This document shows, in pieces, positions 1 to 13,100 of a DNA stretch of 64,000 nt (positions within the stretch are counted from its first letter, which is position 1; each line of letters begins with the position of its first letter). Under the pieces are notes generated by a model. The model was not told where the DNA came from. It was given only the letters and a program-made list of their open reading frames with translations, and ran no database searches. The position numbers and the translations under genes are program-made. This DNA is from Physcomitrium patens (Eukaryota; Streptophyta; Bryopsida; Funariales; Funariaceae), in contig NC_037274.1 in assembly GCF_000002425.4 (NCBI RefSeq), forward strand, positions 15,229,517 to 15,293,516, read 5' to 3'.

Positions 1-1707
1 GTTACTGAACGCGACTCAAGGTCAGAGGTCGCGGTCAGAGCAATCGAAAACGAGATCGATATATTGGAGAAATTGGATTCGAAGTATGTCGTGCGCTGCC
101 TGGGAAGCGATTGGACCGAAGAGAGTGGTCAACTGATGCGCAACGTGTTTTTGGAGTACATGCCTGATGGCTGCTTGACGGATTTTGTGAAGCAGTTCGC
201 GAACTGCGGGGCTTTGAATGAGCACCTGCTCCGGAAGTACACGCGCAGCATCGTGGAGGGGATTGATTACCTGCACAGCAATGGGATTGTGCACTGCGAT
301 ATCAAGGGGAAGAACATCTTGATTGGAAACGGTAGCGTGAAGTTGACAGACTTTGGATCCTCCAAGAGAGTTGGCGGGGCAATGGAGAGCGACGTCATGA
401 ATTGCTCTGCCACGGTGAACGGGACACCGTTGTGGATGGCGCCGGAGGTTGTGAACCAGGTGGAGCAAGGTCCTGCTTCGGATATTTGGTCCTTGGGATG
501 TACCGTGGTTGAAATGGCTACGGGTCGAGCTCCATGGAGCAACTTCGCCAATCATTACGCTGCCCTTTACCACATTGGGTGCACTGACGAGCTCCCTGAA
601 GTGCCTGCTTCGCTTTCCGCAGAGGCGCACGACTTTTTGTCTCACTGTTTCCAGCGAGAGCCTTCCAAGCGATGGACTAGCACCCAGCTGCTCCAGCATC
701 CCTTTTTGACCACCCGGTTTGTGGCAGCAGCTCCTGCTGTTTCGAAAGCGGCCTTGTCCCCAACTACAGTTTTGCGTCTCCCCGTAGACTCTGACTCTGA
801 CGCTTATGAGTCTTATGTGTACGCTGTGCCAACTCTCGCTGCGCCTGCGCCTTCTCTTTTCAAGCGAGGATTGGTGTGCGCCAAACCTAAGTCGCAAGAA
901 CAGGTTGAAGAAGATTGGTGGAGCACCTCTGCCAGCCCTGATTCCGGGCCTTGGATCGTTGTGCGATCGCCGAGAAGCTCGTCTCCTGCTAATTTCTTCG
1001 TGGCTTCGGAAATTGAAATCCTACCCGTTTCCATTGAAACTCCACTTGTAAGCCAGAAGGTTGGGGACCGTGAACCCAACTTTATCAGCTCAGACGTGCT
1101 TGTGGAACAAAGCCCCTCCGGCTTCGTTTTCATGGCAGCTTCATGCAGTTGCTCTTCAATGTGTTTTGAGACTTCTTCACTGGAGTCGGTGGTTGATATT
1201 TGCGACGCTGGAGAATCCTCACCCGTCTGCAATTTCGCCATTTCCGAAATGGGTGTCGGAGGAGAAACTAGTGTAGCTGATGATTTCGTTGGATTGTCGG
1301 TGTGGGTGTCGGGGGATAATCGGTGCTCCGCCAAGGATGAAGAAACACCTAATTATGGTTTAAGTTTAGCATTCGGTGCTGTAATCGACACCGCTTGTGA
1401 CTCGTATTTCGAGCTAGGAAGTATTTATCAGTATTCAAATTCACAGATTCTTATTTATTGGCATTACAGGCTTGATAGTAAAGGCTCACGCACAAGTAGA
1501 GAATTGACATGTTGGCACCTTCATTATGTCAATCAATGTGTTTTACAAACTCCATGTTCAATGCCAGTGAAACTTCATAGACAACATCTCTCGCCTTTTG
1601 GCTCGTGTGTGTGTATGTATGTATGTATATATGTGTGTGTGTTTATTTTAGCGCATTTGGTTACATCAGTCATCTCTAGTTATCTCGGTCAGCAAGCTTT
1701 TGCTTAA
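1..1707 (+). CDS. MAPKKK-type (MEKK subfamily) Ser/Thr kinase, 3' part, truncated by window edge
   Basis: The frame is open from base 1, so the gene begins before the window; the Gly-rich loop and the VAIK lysine are outside. Visible are the alpha-C region (ENEIDILEKL), the catalytic loop HCDIKGKNIL with HCD replacing HRD, DFGSS, the activation-loop end GTPLWMAPEVV, and subdomain IX DIWSLGCTVVEMATG, ending near base 710. HCD plus the GTP-WMAPEV style is typical of plant MAPKKK17/18-like MEKK kinases, which phosphorylate MAPKKs in stress and hormone signalling (family knowledge). About 330 residues of Ser/Pro/Val-rich tail follow. The last ~110 codons (from about 1365) look like untranslated sequence read as protein: a TG/TA microsatellite encodes a run of C, V, Y and M. 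The true end could therefore lie earlier through splicing. No intron is needed before base 1365. Confidence 0.85.
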   Translation, partial: VTERDSRSEVAVRAIENEIDILEKLDSKYVVRCLGSDWTEESGQLMRNVFLEYMPDGCLTDFVKQFANCGALNEHLLRKYTRSIVEGIDYLHSNGIVHCDIKGKNILIGNGSVKLTDFGSSKRVGGAMESDVMNCSATVNGTPLWMAPEVVNQVEQGPASDIWSLGCTVVEMATGRAPWSNFANHYAALYHIGCTDELPEVPASLSAEAHDFLSHCFQREPSKRWTSTQLLQHPFLTTRFVAAAPAVSKAALSPTTVLRLPVDSDSDAYESYVYAVPTLAAPAPSLFKRGLVCAKPKSQEQVEEDWWSTSASPDSGPWIVVRSPRSSSPANFFVASEIEILPVSIETPLVSQKVGDREPNFISSDVLVEQSPSGFVFMAASCSCSSMCFETSSLESVVDICDAGESSPVCNFAISEMGVGGETSVADDFVGLSVWVSGDNRCSAKDEETPNYGLSLAFGAVIDTACDSYFELGSIYQYSNSQILIYWHYRLDSKGSRTSRELTCWHLHYVNQCVLQTPCSMPVKLHRQHLSPFGSCVCMYVCIYVCVFILAHLVTSVISSYLGQQAFA

Positions 1708-3300
1708 TTGATGTTAGCTGCTTCAGGGTTTTCTCATTTACAATTTACTCGAGCTTTTAGTCCACCTTGCTGCTGTCACCAAGCTCTTGCCATGCTTCAA
1801 TTTTCCTTATTACAAACGGTTAATTTCTAGGTCTACCTGTGAACCGTTTCTTGTACAAGCTATCTGAGACACACTGATTTATCCTCGCTGCTCAACAGTG
1901 ACAAGATCAGGATAGACAGATCAATGGTTTGACAACCAAACAGTATATGTGCAAGCACACCTGCACACTGTCCAGTTCTTGTGACGCTTCATGAAGCTCG
2001 CAGGTATGCCGTTGGCATTCACTAACTAAAACCAACAACCCAATGCGTAACGAGTTGGATTTCAACCTTCCAATTGTTCATCGATTGGTTCATGTTCAAG
2101 TCAGATACTCGTCGATATCACAGAGTCAACAACTGTGTTAAACCCCATGTGAAAATTCAACTTGTCAGTTTAGTTCACCAGAGAAGTACTACTCTCGAGC
2201 TTAACACATCCACGATGAACTCAACAATTTCATTTATTTAGTTTTGTCTGATTGTGCTACCACGTTAGACGGTTTCGATTTGAACTCAAACTTCCATGGT
2301 GGCCGTAAAATAGATGTATGATGCATTCTCTGAGAATTCGATCAGAGAAAATGCAGGTCAATGAGTTCATCGAATTCGAATAAAGAGACCGATTCCTGAA
2401 GCGCAGAAAAGTCTGTTTCGAGGTTGAAATGATCACCAATGTGCTCAGTAAATAGGGTCTATCTTCCGACAGCAATCAGTACTGCAACAGTACCTAGAGG
2501 CAGCCACTCCATCCTTCAGCCGCATGCACCGAACATAAGTGTAGGCAAAGGGATGGCCAGAATTGCCGCCACGGGAATATTTATGTCATCGCTTGCACCG
2601 CAATAATGCCGCACAGCTGGGCAGTCTGATTGACCGCTAGGTGAAATTCAAAACTTCGCCCTGAATGATTGGTCGCCAATACACACAAGAATATACTTTT
2701 ATTCCGGTTCATAATGCACATTGCAAACGCCATACCAATCGTGTTTATATATATATATATATTTTTTACTTGCCAAGCTTTCTGCGACCTATTCGCTAAT
2801 CTGCACAAGGAGCCATGACTGGTCACACACAGCTGGGAGAGTTCACGGTGCAAAGGAATCTCACTAAGTCAGCCCTCCTCATTGACCCACGTAAAAGCCC
2901 ACACTGGGTCACACCGGAGAAGTTACTCGGCGTGAATTGGGTTTTCCAGGTGTTGTCATTCTTGGATTCTTCATGTACAGTGCTACTACTATAGCCTTTA
3001 AAGGTTTTGAAGTTTTTTCAACTGGTTGCTGACGCAACTGCTCATTGTACTTTAACGTTGAAGCAGCAAAACAGTGTTTTTCAGAGCGAAACTGTCCGAA
3101 CTGTAAACCAGTTCGCTATCTCTTAAGGAAAACTGCTCACTTGGACAAACCCACAGTCGGCAAATTCGGTTGGTAGCAGCTCTCCATAATCTCGATATTC
3201 AGTACCTCGCAGAATGAACAGTGTACAGACTCGTTGAGCCTCTAAGTGTTTTGAGGGTCGCAAGTACGAGTAGATTAGGGCTAATCTAATTATAAAGTCA
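1708..3300. other. Intergenic, no gene seen
   Basis: Only short chance frames occur on either strand. A (TA) tract lies at about 2745-2762. Presumably this holds the 3' UTR of the kinase and spacer; nothing else is supportable. Confidence 0.6.
2745..2762. repeat. (TA)n microsatellite
   Basis: Uninterrupted TA dinucleotides between two unique flanks. Confidence 0.85.
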
Positions 3301-3533
3301 TAGAAATGATAGAAATATTTTATTTGCAAACCAAGTAGATATATTTTAAATCTGATATTCTTAGATACTAGCTAATATATGTTATAGATGAAATCTAACT
3401 TTTAATGAATTATAAATGAATAGAGGTGTTTGAAGATTTGGAAAGATTTCTTGTCTCAGCTTTATTTTTTAAAAATAAATCAGAATTATTTGAGATGTAC
3501 AATGATTCTAGTTTAATTGGCTTCTTAACAAAC

Positions 3534-3561
3534 AAAAAAAAAAAAAAAAAAAAAAAAAAAA
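3534..3561. repeat. poly(A) run
   Basis: About 28 consecutive A within the AT-rich island; could be a retroposon tail or slippage product. Confidence 0.85.
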
Positions 3562-4689
3562 TGCTTTTAACATTGAACAAACTTTAAGATTACAAACTTC
3601 TTTAATCTAGAAATAACTACACTTGTATATTTTTTTAATTAGTATCCTTGCTTTAAGACTTATCTATATAAGCTAGTCTAAAATATTTAATCTTAGCTAT
3701 ATAAAATATATAAAAATGTTAATTTATGTTAATTTGACTAATAATAAGAGATAGTAAGGCATTAGTTAAGTAAAATTTGATTTAAAAAATATAAATTTTA
3801 TTTTTTTTTAATAAAAAGAGACAAATATAGTGATCATATATTATTTAGCTAAATGGAATTGATTTATCTAGCAAGAGATATATCTGAATTAGGACCTTAT
3901 AATAAAGAAGTAACAAGATATATACGTAATTAGTAACCAACTTGTTCTTAAAATGTCTAAAATTTAAAGGATAGATAAAAAAAACTATGTTGATATAACT
4001 TGTATTATAGCAAAATATTGAAACCAATTGATGAAGGATTTATATTTTTAATAATGTAGATTACATATGCCTTATTAACATTATTCTTATTCAAAGAATG
4101 TTTGCATGTAAATTATTTGATTATATAGATATGGTGTTGTCTTCTACGAAGCTAAGTAGCCAAGTATCAAGATTAAAAAAATCCTTGTAACAAACAATTG
4201 TAGATTATGGCATGTTGAATTAACATAATATAATTAAAAGAATCTAACAAAAGCTAAAAAAATCAAGATCAATTTTTTCAACAATAATACCATTCAATGA
4301 TGGGAAAAAAAATGATAATAAAGTAAGAAGGTGTATTATATAATGTCAGACAATATCCAAATATATCTTAACAAGCCATTCCTATACAATTAATTGATGC
4401 CAACATAGTCTAATACTAACTCATATTATTTAAAAACTTATTTTTAAAAGCCACGATTTAGAAGCTTTTTAATATTAATCAAACAAATGATTTATAAATT
4501 AATTTTTTTGACATCTCTCTTAAGCATTAAGATAATTAAATTATATGCATATAGTTCTTTAAGTCAAAGTTTAATTTGATTTAAATCTAAATCTCATCTA
4601 ATAAAAGGTTTAAACGAGAGTAGTTGTAAAAGAATATGAAGCTTTGATGCTAAAAAAGCAATTGAGATAGGGCAAATGTAATAGGATAT

Positions 4690-5190
4690 GGATAAGACAT
4701 TCATATTGTTGACACATAGATATAGGTAGTTGGAGCCATATTTGGAAAGTTTCTAGAAGTTATTAGAAGTTTTTAGAATTGACTCTAGGTTGGTGGTTTA
4801 TTTAGGATCCACTATGAAACATTCTAGAAAGAGCTTAGGGTGGTTATCTAGGTGAGATCCACTATTAAGAACATTCTAGAAAGTTCGAAGATAATAGGAC
4901 AAAGTATAAGTAGGAATGGCTGGGGCCATTTGGGTATCTGATTAGGTATGGCTTTGGTCTCTTTCTCTTTGTAAAGTTTGATTTTGTACTTTTATGTTCA
5001 ATTTTATTCTATTCTCTTTTGTTTTGTTCTACCTTTCATGTTCTATTTTGTTTTAGTTCTATTCAATTTTGTTTTGATCCAATTTGTCCTATATTGTGAT
5101 GGGATTTATATTGCTATGAATTAGAAGGATGTTAGATCTTAGTGATAATCTAATCTTGTTTCAGCAAAGGTGAAATTGTTTTCATTCTTC
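4690..5190. mobile_element. LTR-like relic with clustered TTCTAGAA palindromes
   Basis: This block is less AT-biased than its surroundings. It carries three perfect TTCTAGAA sites (4751-4758, 4822-4829, 4874-4881) plus degenerate TTAGAAG copies. A short direct repeat of the form GATCCACTAT...ACATTCTAGAAAG occurs twice (about 4806-4831 and 4857-4883). A T-rich segment (TTTGTTTTGTTC style) follows. The look is of a solo LTR or LTR remnant with promoter repeats, but no target-site duplication or partner LTR was identified. Confidence 0.35.
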
Positions 5191-5223
5191 TTTTACAAAA
5201 CAATATTAACACAATTAAACAAA

Positions 5224-5246
5224 ATATATATATATATATATATATA
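5224..5246. repeat. (TA)n microsatellite
   Basis: Uninterrupted TA repeats inside the AT-rich island. Confidence 0.85.
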
Positions 5247-6587
5247 CACATTTATACAAAGATAAAAGATCAAAAATAGTAAAATATATGAAATATTAAT
5301 AATTAATTAATTATATAAGATTAAACATATTTTAATAGTTAAGATATTTATTAGGATTTATAAATATATGTAAAAATAGATAAGAAGATACATTATATAC
5401 AGAAACAATAAGACCATTGGAAAAGTTAGATAGAATCTATTTGACTAAAGTTCAAATTCTATTCTAGATCTTTCTTGCTAAGCTTCTTTTAAAACTTAAA
5501 AATATTTTTAAATTATTTGGTTTTTACAAAAAAATATTAGTTTGTGAACTATATAAATTAAAAGCTATGCAACAATTATTCAAGGAGAGGTGTCTAATAT
5601 CTAATATACACAATATTTACTATAAATGAATTTGATTAAATGTGAATAGATAGTATAGAAAGTTACAAGGACAAAAAATCAAAACAAAACTAAAAAATAA
5701 ACTTGTTTTTATCAATAAACAAGATAATTTATAAATGACTAAAAATATTTGTAAAAAAGAAAAAAGAAAAAAAAATAACATTCTAGCATCCCACATAAAA
5801 ATTTAATTATTTTCATATTGAGTGCAAGCCAAGTAGAGAGATAAAATGTACAAATACTAATCCTTCTAAATTTATTTTATTTTTATCCTATGTGCACCCA
5901 ACTTGGATATGAGGACCTAAAATGGGTCGTCTATACTATTTTCTTTTCATTTGATGGGTCTTCACCATTTCCCATTAGTATCAAAATAAACAAACAAATC
6001 AAGTCAAAGACCCAGGTCAGCCAAGAATGATCTCTTTCTTCAACGCAAAGGATAGACACTTCTAAGTTACAAAATCAAAACAATGTATAGAAAGGAGACG
6101 AAAAAGAAGAAGGAAACGGTCACATGAGACAACCCTGCACTTGGCGTAGGAGCATCAAATCCTACGAATGCTGCTTTCATTCATGAGGACCGAATAAGGC
6201 ATGAGTGTGATTTCTGTTTTTTTTTTGTTGTGTTTAGTTTTTTTGTTTATGTTATTTATGTTTTCTTGTAGAAAAATGTGGACTTGCAGTGCTTTTTTGC
6301 TATTCAGACTGCTGTCGTTATTCTGACCTGCACGGTGGTCAGAACTTTGCTGATCAGCTCATTGCAATTGATTGGGGCTTGGCTCAAGCAAACCAACAAT
6401 CTGCTTGACCCAGAAAAAGTAGAGCACTGGGAAGCAAGCAGGAGATCGCCAGTGTTGATCATCACCGACAAGTTTGTTATCAGTCAGTGTTTCGAAATTA
6501 TTCATGTTGAGAACTTGAGCAATCAATCAAAGTGTTCGTGGGTACATCACGTTGCACAATCACATCGCTTCTTTGTCACCACTGGGA

Positions 6588-6615
6588 AAATAAATAAATA
6601 AATAAATAAATAAAG
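6588..6615. repeat. (AAAT)n microsatellite
   Basis: About seven tandem tetranucleotide units followed by a purine-rich AGAGAGAAG stretch. Confidence 0.8.
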
Positions 6616-9600
6616 AGAGAAGAAGAGAAAAAAGGGAGAATCAATGTGTGCCACAGAAGTTACATCAATTAGGGTTTTGGTCCCGTTGTCTTCCCCGGTC
6701 ATGCTTTAGGACTGCGCACAATGTGTTTACGGAGGGCGAATTGGGAGCTAGGAATGATGGTGAAGGTGGAGCTGCATGTTGTTTTTTTGTGCAATTTTTG
6801 AGCTGCGATGTAGATATTATGTGTCGAATATCTGAGAAGGAACATGGTAGAAGAAAACGTGTCGGTAATGCACTAGGGCAGTTCAGTAGGGATGACACTA
6901 AGTTTTCAACGCTTAGTCGAGCAATATGCTGAGAAAAGTTTTTGTTTGATTGCTATAGTCAACTCTTTTTTTCCTAATGATGTGCTGATCAACATAGATG
7001 AGCATTCGAGAAACGAGAATCCAAATTGCAACTGCTAATGCAGCTCTCTTCGCTCTCTAACGTAATAGAGTATGATGCCTCATGACTCGTGGTCTTTACT
7101 CAAAGAGATGGGTGGGTCGTCGTTTATCAAATTCAGCTCATCGACTAGTAAAATGTCATAGTGTTGTTCACAGAGCTTGTTGGTGTGATTTTTGTGTAGC
7201 GTGCTTTCTGTCTGGCGATCTGTAAGTGCAACACGAGAAGGTGCTGCTGAAATTCAGCGATAGTCAGAGCTACCGACTTGCTTCCGTCTCCTTGGCTCTG
7301 AGAAAGATGATTCAAGGAACTGCCCTTCGTTTAGGAATTTGTATGTTTTTGTAACAAATCATGTTATGGATTGCAATCATGAATCCTTCTTGAAACATGA
7401 TCTCGCCGTTCCATGACATCTTCTGTTAAAGCAGAGGTCTTTTGGGTCCAGATTTTAGCACTTGAAAAAGACACGGAAAATTACGGCCTGGAGCCCTAAA
7501 TAGTTTAATGCACACGCCTGAACACTCTGCAATATGCTCAGATGTCGATGGCGTTTACCAGGCTTGCTTTCAAACTTCTCTAATGCTAAGCAATCCATGC
7601 GAATCTAACTCCATATGTAGAGGGTATTGAGAAATGAACTGTGTGGACGAAGATGCAAAGACAGAGAAGAGGGCGAAATTGCTTTATGCTGCACATCTTG
7701 CGTTGGAGAAACTTGTCTCATGTGCTTGTTTTCATGGTCTGGAAACAATTTTGCAAGGAAACAGAACTTGATTGATATCCAAATTGGGAAATAGACCAAG
7801 CATTCCATGCAAACATTCGTGTGGATATGCCATATGCACCTTAAAAACCTGGCTCTGTCAAGCAATTTGCCAGGAGAAATGCATCTGATCTTTGAACGGC
7901 TACCATCGCCGCAGACCATTAGCCTTCAGCTTCTTTCCAAAGAATGATACCAGAATGTGACAGCGAGAGAGTTTGAACTCAAGAGGGTTTATGCAATTAC
8001 TCAATGCAAGCATGTCTGGTTTGGTTTCAAATGCAGGGTCGTAGCAATTAGGTTATTTGATGATAGGCAAAATAAGAATGGCACAGTTCTGAAGTGCACC
8101 ACACCATGTCAGAAGGTAACCGCAGCTGGTTTGATGGAATTCAGCCCAGGCCCTGTGTATGCGACAATGGTGGAACTAAACTGATTGCTCCTGGAAATTG
8201 TTTGCCTTATGTTTGACAATCCTGCAAGGCCCACGTTCTTGTGAGTGGTCGTCTGTTTGTGCTACATGATTGGGGACGGCAACAGAGAAAACACAGCCGT
8301 GAATGGTAGCGTGAATCAACTCATAAACCTTGCTGGGTTGCTGCGAGGATTTATAAACATAGTAGGAATCCCAAAACATGGATGTTGAATACTTTGGCTT
8401 GTGGTTCTAGACTTTGTTATGAACACGAAAACTTCGTAGATATATCCTGTTTATTAACGTTACCAGTTGTCCTGCACTCTTACTCTATCCCGGAATCAGT
8501 TTGCAAAAGTTGTTGAACTTTGTAGATAGTTGTCAATTGTGCTACGTATTTCATGTCCCTTCCAAATTTTCTCTCCCTACGTAGTGCCGGAACATGCACC
8601 AATCGTCTTTACATAGAGTTGTCTGGAGGATTTTGAAGAGAACCTATGTCTTGACATTTCAGAGGCTCATAATGCTCATTGCGAGGATGCGAGTCTAGAG
8701 ATTACGGTAATTGAGTTTTCGTACCATCCTCTTTGTTTTTTTGTGCTTCAGTGGATGTACTGCTCAAGTTCTTATCCAGTGCGGTTTAGCACTTATTCTA
8801 CATGCTGTAGACAATTCTTGCCCCTTCTTTGCTGTGCATTTTCTGTGCTTTCTTTTGTTCTTTTGTCGTTAATTGTAATCAACAATAGTCTGCTCCTGAA
8901 TACGTCTTTGCAGGCACTCAATTCTTTCCTTTGTTGTGATTTGTTTTTGTCGGTGAACCCTAGAGAGTTATCATACTAATTTGTTGGCTTGAGTCATAAG
9001 GGGATGCGAGTCATTTTTATCAATGCACATGCAGTTTCGTTTTTTTTTTTTTATTTTTTTTATTTTTTTTGGATATATCGTTCTTGTCATCGTAAAAGTA
9101 AACAAACTCTCATGCTTATTTGTGGATTTTTTTAATTTTATTTTCAGCTTGGGCCTACATAAATTACTGCCTACAGCTTAGCCTGAAGTCAGAAAATGCT
9201 TGGAGAACATTGTGCCATATGCTCCTGTAATTTGTGGTGATCTACAGCCATTGACTACTCGTAAGAATTTCACATGTCCACCGTCCAATACCGAACAATG
9301 CCCTACAGTTGAATGCAGGCAGAAACGAGAATGAGGGATGTAGCATTGCCAAACACCTCGGAAATCGTAGCTTAGAAATTAGGTTCCGTTTTGCCACCAG
9401 CAATTAGGTGGCATTTCTCGTCAAGAATCAACCCAGAGTTCATGTCTTTTCAACGATGTCATTGATGGGTTCTCAGTTAGCTCAGAGACCTCGGTAAAAT
9501 ACCTAGAATCGAACTCAAACAACAGACGCTCTTGGCTACAACTTATAGTTTCATCCGCAAAAAGAATATGGATGAAGGGGATGAGAGGACCAGATTGAGA

Positions 9601-9898
9601 CACTGACAAGCTGCGCCTTGGCAAGACAACCTGCACATTGATTTCTAGTTGTTCGATTTGAAGCATGTAATTTAAGTTATTCAGGATGGCTATGGCGGTG
9701 GATTTTTCAATTTGCCTCGCACCAGCTCCTGTGACTACTCTTCGCGGTGAGAGAATGCTTTTCACAACTTTGCATATGAATTTTTTGCACTCCAACTAAG
9801 ATTTCTGATTGTATGCATTCGTTTCGATTGGATGTGGTTTTCTTCTCGATTTCTACGCATTTACACCTTCATGGAAATAGAACGCTTTTACATTAAAC

Positions 9899-9923
9899 AA
9901 AAAAAAAAAAAAAAAAAAAAAAA
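9899..9923. repeat. poly(A) run
   Basis: About 25 consecutive A in otherwise mixed sequence. Confidence 0.8.
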
Positions 9924-10134
9924 TCCTCGCGATCTCGTCGAGTGCGTGGTTGCTCCTTTCTATGTGTCTGGTCGCGCAATTCAGTTTATGTGTCATACGT
10001 GGATTTCTTTTGCACTTGACTGTTCAAGCATTCTTGGTTCGTCCTTTTGGATTCAAGTACACGATGTTTTAGTATATACTTGAATTTGATGCTCCGGTTG
10101 ATGTTTGCGTCTGTTGGGGAGGTTTTGAGGAAGA

Positions 10135-13100
10135 ATGAGGTTATTTAGGTCAAAAATCTGTTTGGCAGGTGTAGGAAGGCCAGAAGCAGCTGTAGTTCGA
10201 AGACCTGGAAGAAACCGGTCATGCAGAGACACTGATAAGGTTCGCCATTCAGCACGAATTGGCCGCCCGTGTAATTGCCCTCGTGCTTGTGTTGTTTCCG
10301 CTTGTATGTTTTCTGAGTGGTCTGCCTTTTATTTCGGAGACTTTGTTCATCACTGTCATAAATCAGTCAATGCACTTCATAGATCTGTTATCTGCAGTAT
10401 TCTGCTTGACAATATTCAACGAGCATATCCTCTGAAGTTTTGGACATCTTTCTCAACTGTTTCGACATTTTAGAAGTCATTTTCGTATCCGACTGACCAT
10501 TCTTCTGAAGGGCTTGTTAATCGACAGCTTCACGTGAATGTGTGACAACGTGGTTGAACCAGGTAATTGCGTTGCCGGAGTTCAATTATTTTGGAGGTTT
10601 CTTTTTTAGTCCTAAACAAAGTTTTTCTAGCTGTAATTCAAGGCCTAGCGAAGTTCTGCGACAAGCTTCCAGTGGTGAAAATTCGAGTGATATTGCGCCT
10701 GAAAGGTTAGTGCCATGATGCAGTAGAATTCTTTCTGCGCTTTCACTGAGTTAGGATTTCTTCTCTATTTACAAGATTTACCCAAAGCGCACTCGCATAT
10801 GACTTTGCGCACATCTGTTTACATTACGATTACACCAATTATAGTCAAGGCTCCGCATTCCTGCAGAGGGGACTTACTTCAAGACGAGTTGTTGGTTGAG
10901 AGACTGCCAATCGGTGTAATCCACAACAAGGGAGATGTTGTTACTGGGAAGTACACTATCATTGGACTATTTGGGCAGGGTGCCATGGGTGTTACGTTTG
11001 AAGCCGAAAGAAGCGATGGTGAGGTTGTAGCGTTGAAAGCCATGTCTTTACGAAATATGAAGGGATGGAAGGTTAGCTTTGAATATGCCCTTACTATGCT
11101 CGTCTCAGTGTGATTAGACGCTCCTCATGTTCATGTTCATGTTCATGTTCAATTTCATGTTTAGCATTGAAACAGAGTTCTCAACGTTGTTCTTTGCTGT
11201 AGGAACTTGATCTTTTCGAAAGAGAGGCAAGAGTGCTCAAGTCGTTAAACCATCCTGGTATTCCAGCCTACATCGATTATTTTCAGGTTTACTCTGCTGC
11301 AAGTCTATTGCACGACTTCAACAAGAATTGGGATTGTCCACTTTAGTACCATAAGCCTGTTACTGATGCCATAGCTGAGTTTAGGAGCAAAGGTTTAAAA
11401 ACCTGTATCACTTGAGAATCTATCTTTTGCGGGTTCAAAGTCACATGCCTTAGTTTGCGAGGTGTTTTTCCTGTGCTGTAAGCAAGACATATGTTGCCAT
11501 TAACACGTCATTTTGTTGTGGATCATCTGTTATAGGTGGACACAAAAGACGATCGTATCTTCTATATAGCACAAAGAGCAGCAAAAGGGAAGTCTCTGGA
11601 AGATCTGATTACAGGTGGATGGCGTGTCTCTGAGGAAAAAGTAAAAGACATCGCAATAGAGGTGAAGAATAAATTCTGCCTAACAGTTTGTTGCAAGCTT
11701 CTGAATGTTATGCCCACCGTATTTTTACGCTTTTATTCCCAGAACACATCGTCGACAATGAGAGGGAAATGTTGAACACGTTTAGTTTGTGAAAAGTCGG
11801 CGTAGTGTTCTCTCTTGGAAAGTGAGAATATCACCTTTTATTCATTAATTCAGAATTTTGTTGATGTGTGAAAGACAGGTCTTGTCCGTGTTACAGTATC
11901 TTGGAGATTTGCGACCTCCTGTTATCCACAGAGACATTAAGGTAATCGCGTGGTACGTATATATTGTACGTATTGTCTTATTGGTGCTCACAAGCATTGT
12001 GTATAACAATTCAATGCGGCTGACGTAGTTAAGTTCTGATTTGTTGGTTCTCGTATGTTGTTATGTCTGCGATGCATATGTTGATCTTGCAATTCATTGT
12101 GCACAGCCAGAAAACATTATTTTGGATAAAGAGACGGGGGATGTGAAGGTTGTGGATTTTGGGGCAGTTCAAGATGTCGCGTCCTCAACGCTGATTGGCA
12201 GCACAGTCGTGGGCACGGTGCGGTTTTCTTGCTCTGAATGAGGTCTCCATCTTCCTCTTTCCTTGTAATGCTATGTGGTGCATATAATTATTTGTCTTTT
12301 TGCCTATATATAAACGTGAGCGATCTGGAAGCAGTACTTTCTCCTTGAGTTCAACCAAACTATCTTATACTTAAGGGTTCCACAATGCTGGATCCTGTGA
12401 TGAAATTACCTCTGCTTTATGTACCTGAATTTAGCAATCGGCAGTAATAGCGCACCAATCTGGAAATATGGTTAATGTTTCAATATACCCTAGGAACATC
12501 CCTCTAAGTTGGTCATGTTCATGATATAAAGCTTTGAAAGTTTATAGTTGACACTTTGCTGCACAGTATGGCTACATGGCCCCGGAGCAGTTTCAGAACA
12601 GAGCGACACTTCAGACGGACCTATACGGGCTGGGTGGTACAATGCTGTACATGCTTTCTGGACGTCCTCCGTCATACTTTCCTCAGGTCTGTAACTTTTG
12701 ATTTTGTTCAACGAGGTAGCAAATATGTCTCATTCATTCCAAGCCCTAATATACTTACATACGGTACTGTCAAGAGCCTTTTCTCACAAAGAAGACCGGA
12801 TTGCAAGACAGAGGCGTTTAAAAGTGGTATTTCGTGATCTCGTGACCATGAGTCCCGAGCTTGCCAATGTTATCGATCGGCTTCTGGAGCCTGCGCCGGA
12901 AGACCGGTTTCAGGTACTTCCTTGTACTTAACATCTAATATTGTGTCATCAACTCTTTGATAATTATATCCTTTAGTTCACACTCATAGCAGATTAGCTA
13001 GCTAGTGTACTTGCGATCTGATAGGTAAGGAACTAAGCTTCAGATAGATTGTTGTTGAGGTGCTACTCCTAATTATGTTCGACAGTTTGGGATTCCTGCC

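Larger units (their letters stand above)
3300..6200. other. AT-rich island, probable decayed transposon sequence
   Basis: The composition drops abruptly to very low GC with no credible reading frame. The island contains a poly(A) run (3534-3561), a (TA) tract (5224-5246) and an LTR-like block near 4690-5190. It resembles the other AT islands of the window, one of which (61.5-64 kb) still shows retrotransposon coding traces, so TE decay is the likely origin (inference). Confidence 0.55.
6200..10134. other. Intergenic, no recognisable gene
   Basis: The composition returns to genic levels and several 60-125-codon frames exist (for example 6278-6601 +, 7605-7919 -, 9421-9795 -). None has a recognisable domain or a splice-linked continuation. 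It could hold noncoding transcripts or the upstream region of the kinase at 10135. An (AAAT)n tract sits at 6588-6615 and a poly(A) run at 9899-9923. Confidence 0.5.

Noticed and set aside
22..897. Long minus-strand frame opposite the MAPKKK
   Set aside because: Shadow of the kinase coding strand; no domain.
6278..6601. 107-codon frame ending in an AAAT microsatellite
   Set aside because: Starts at a non-ATG codon, has no domain and runs into simple repeat; probably noncoding.
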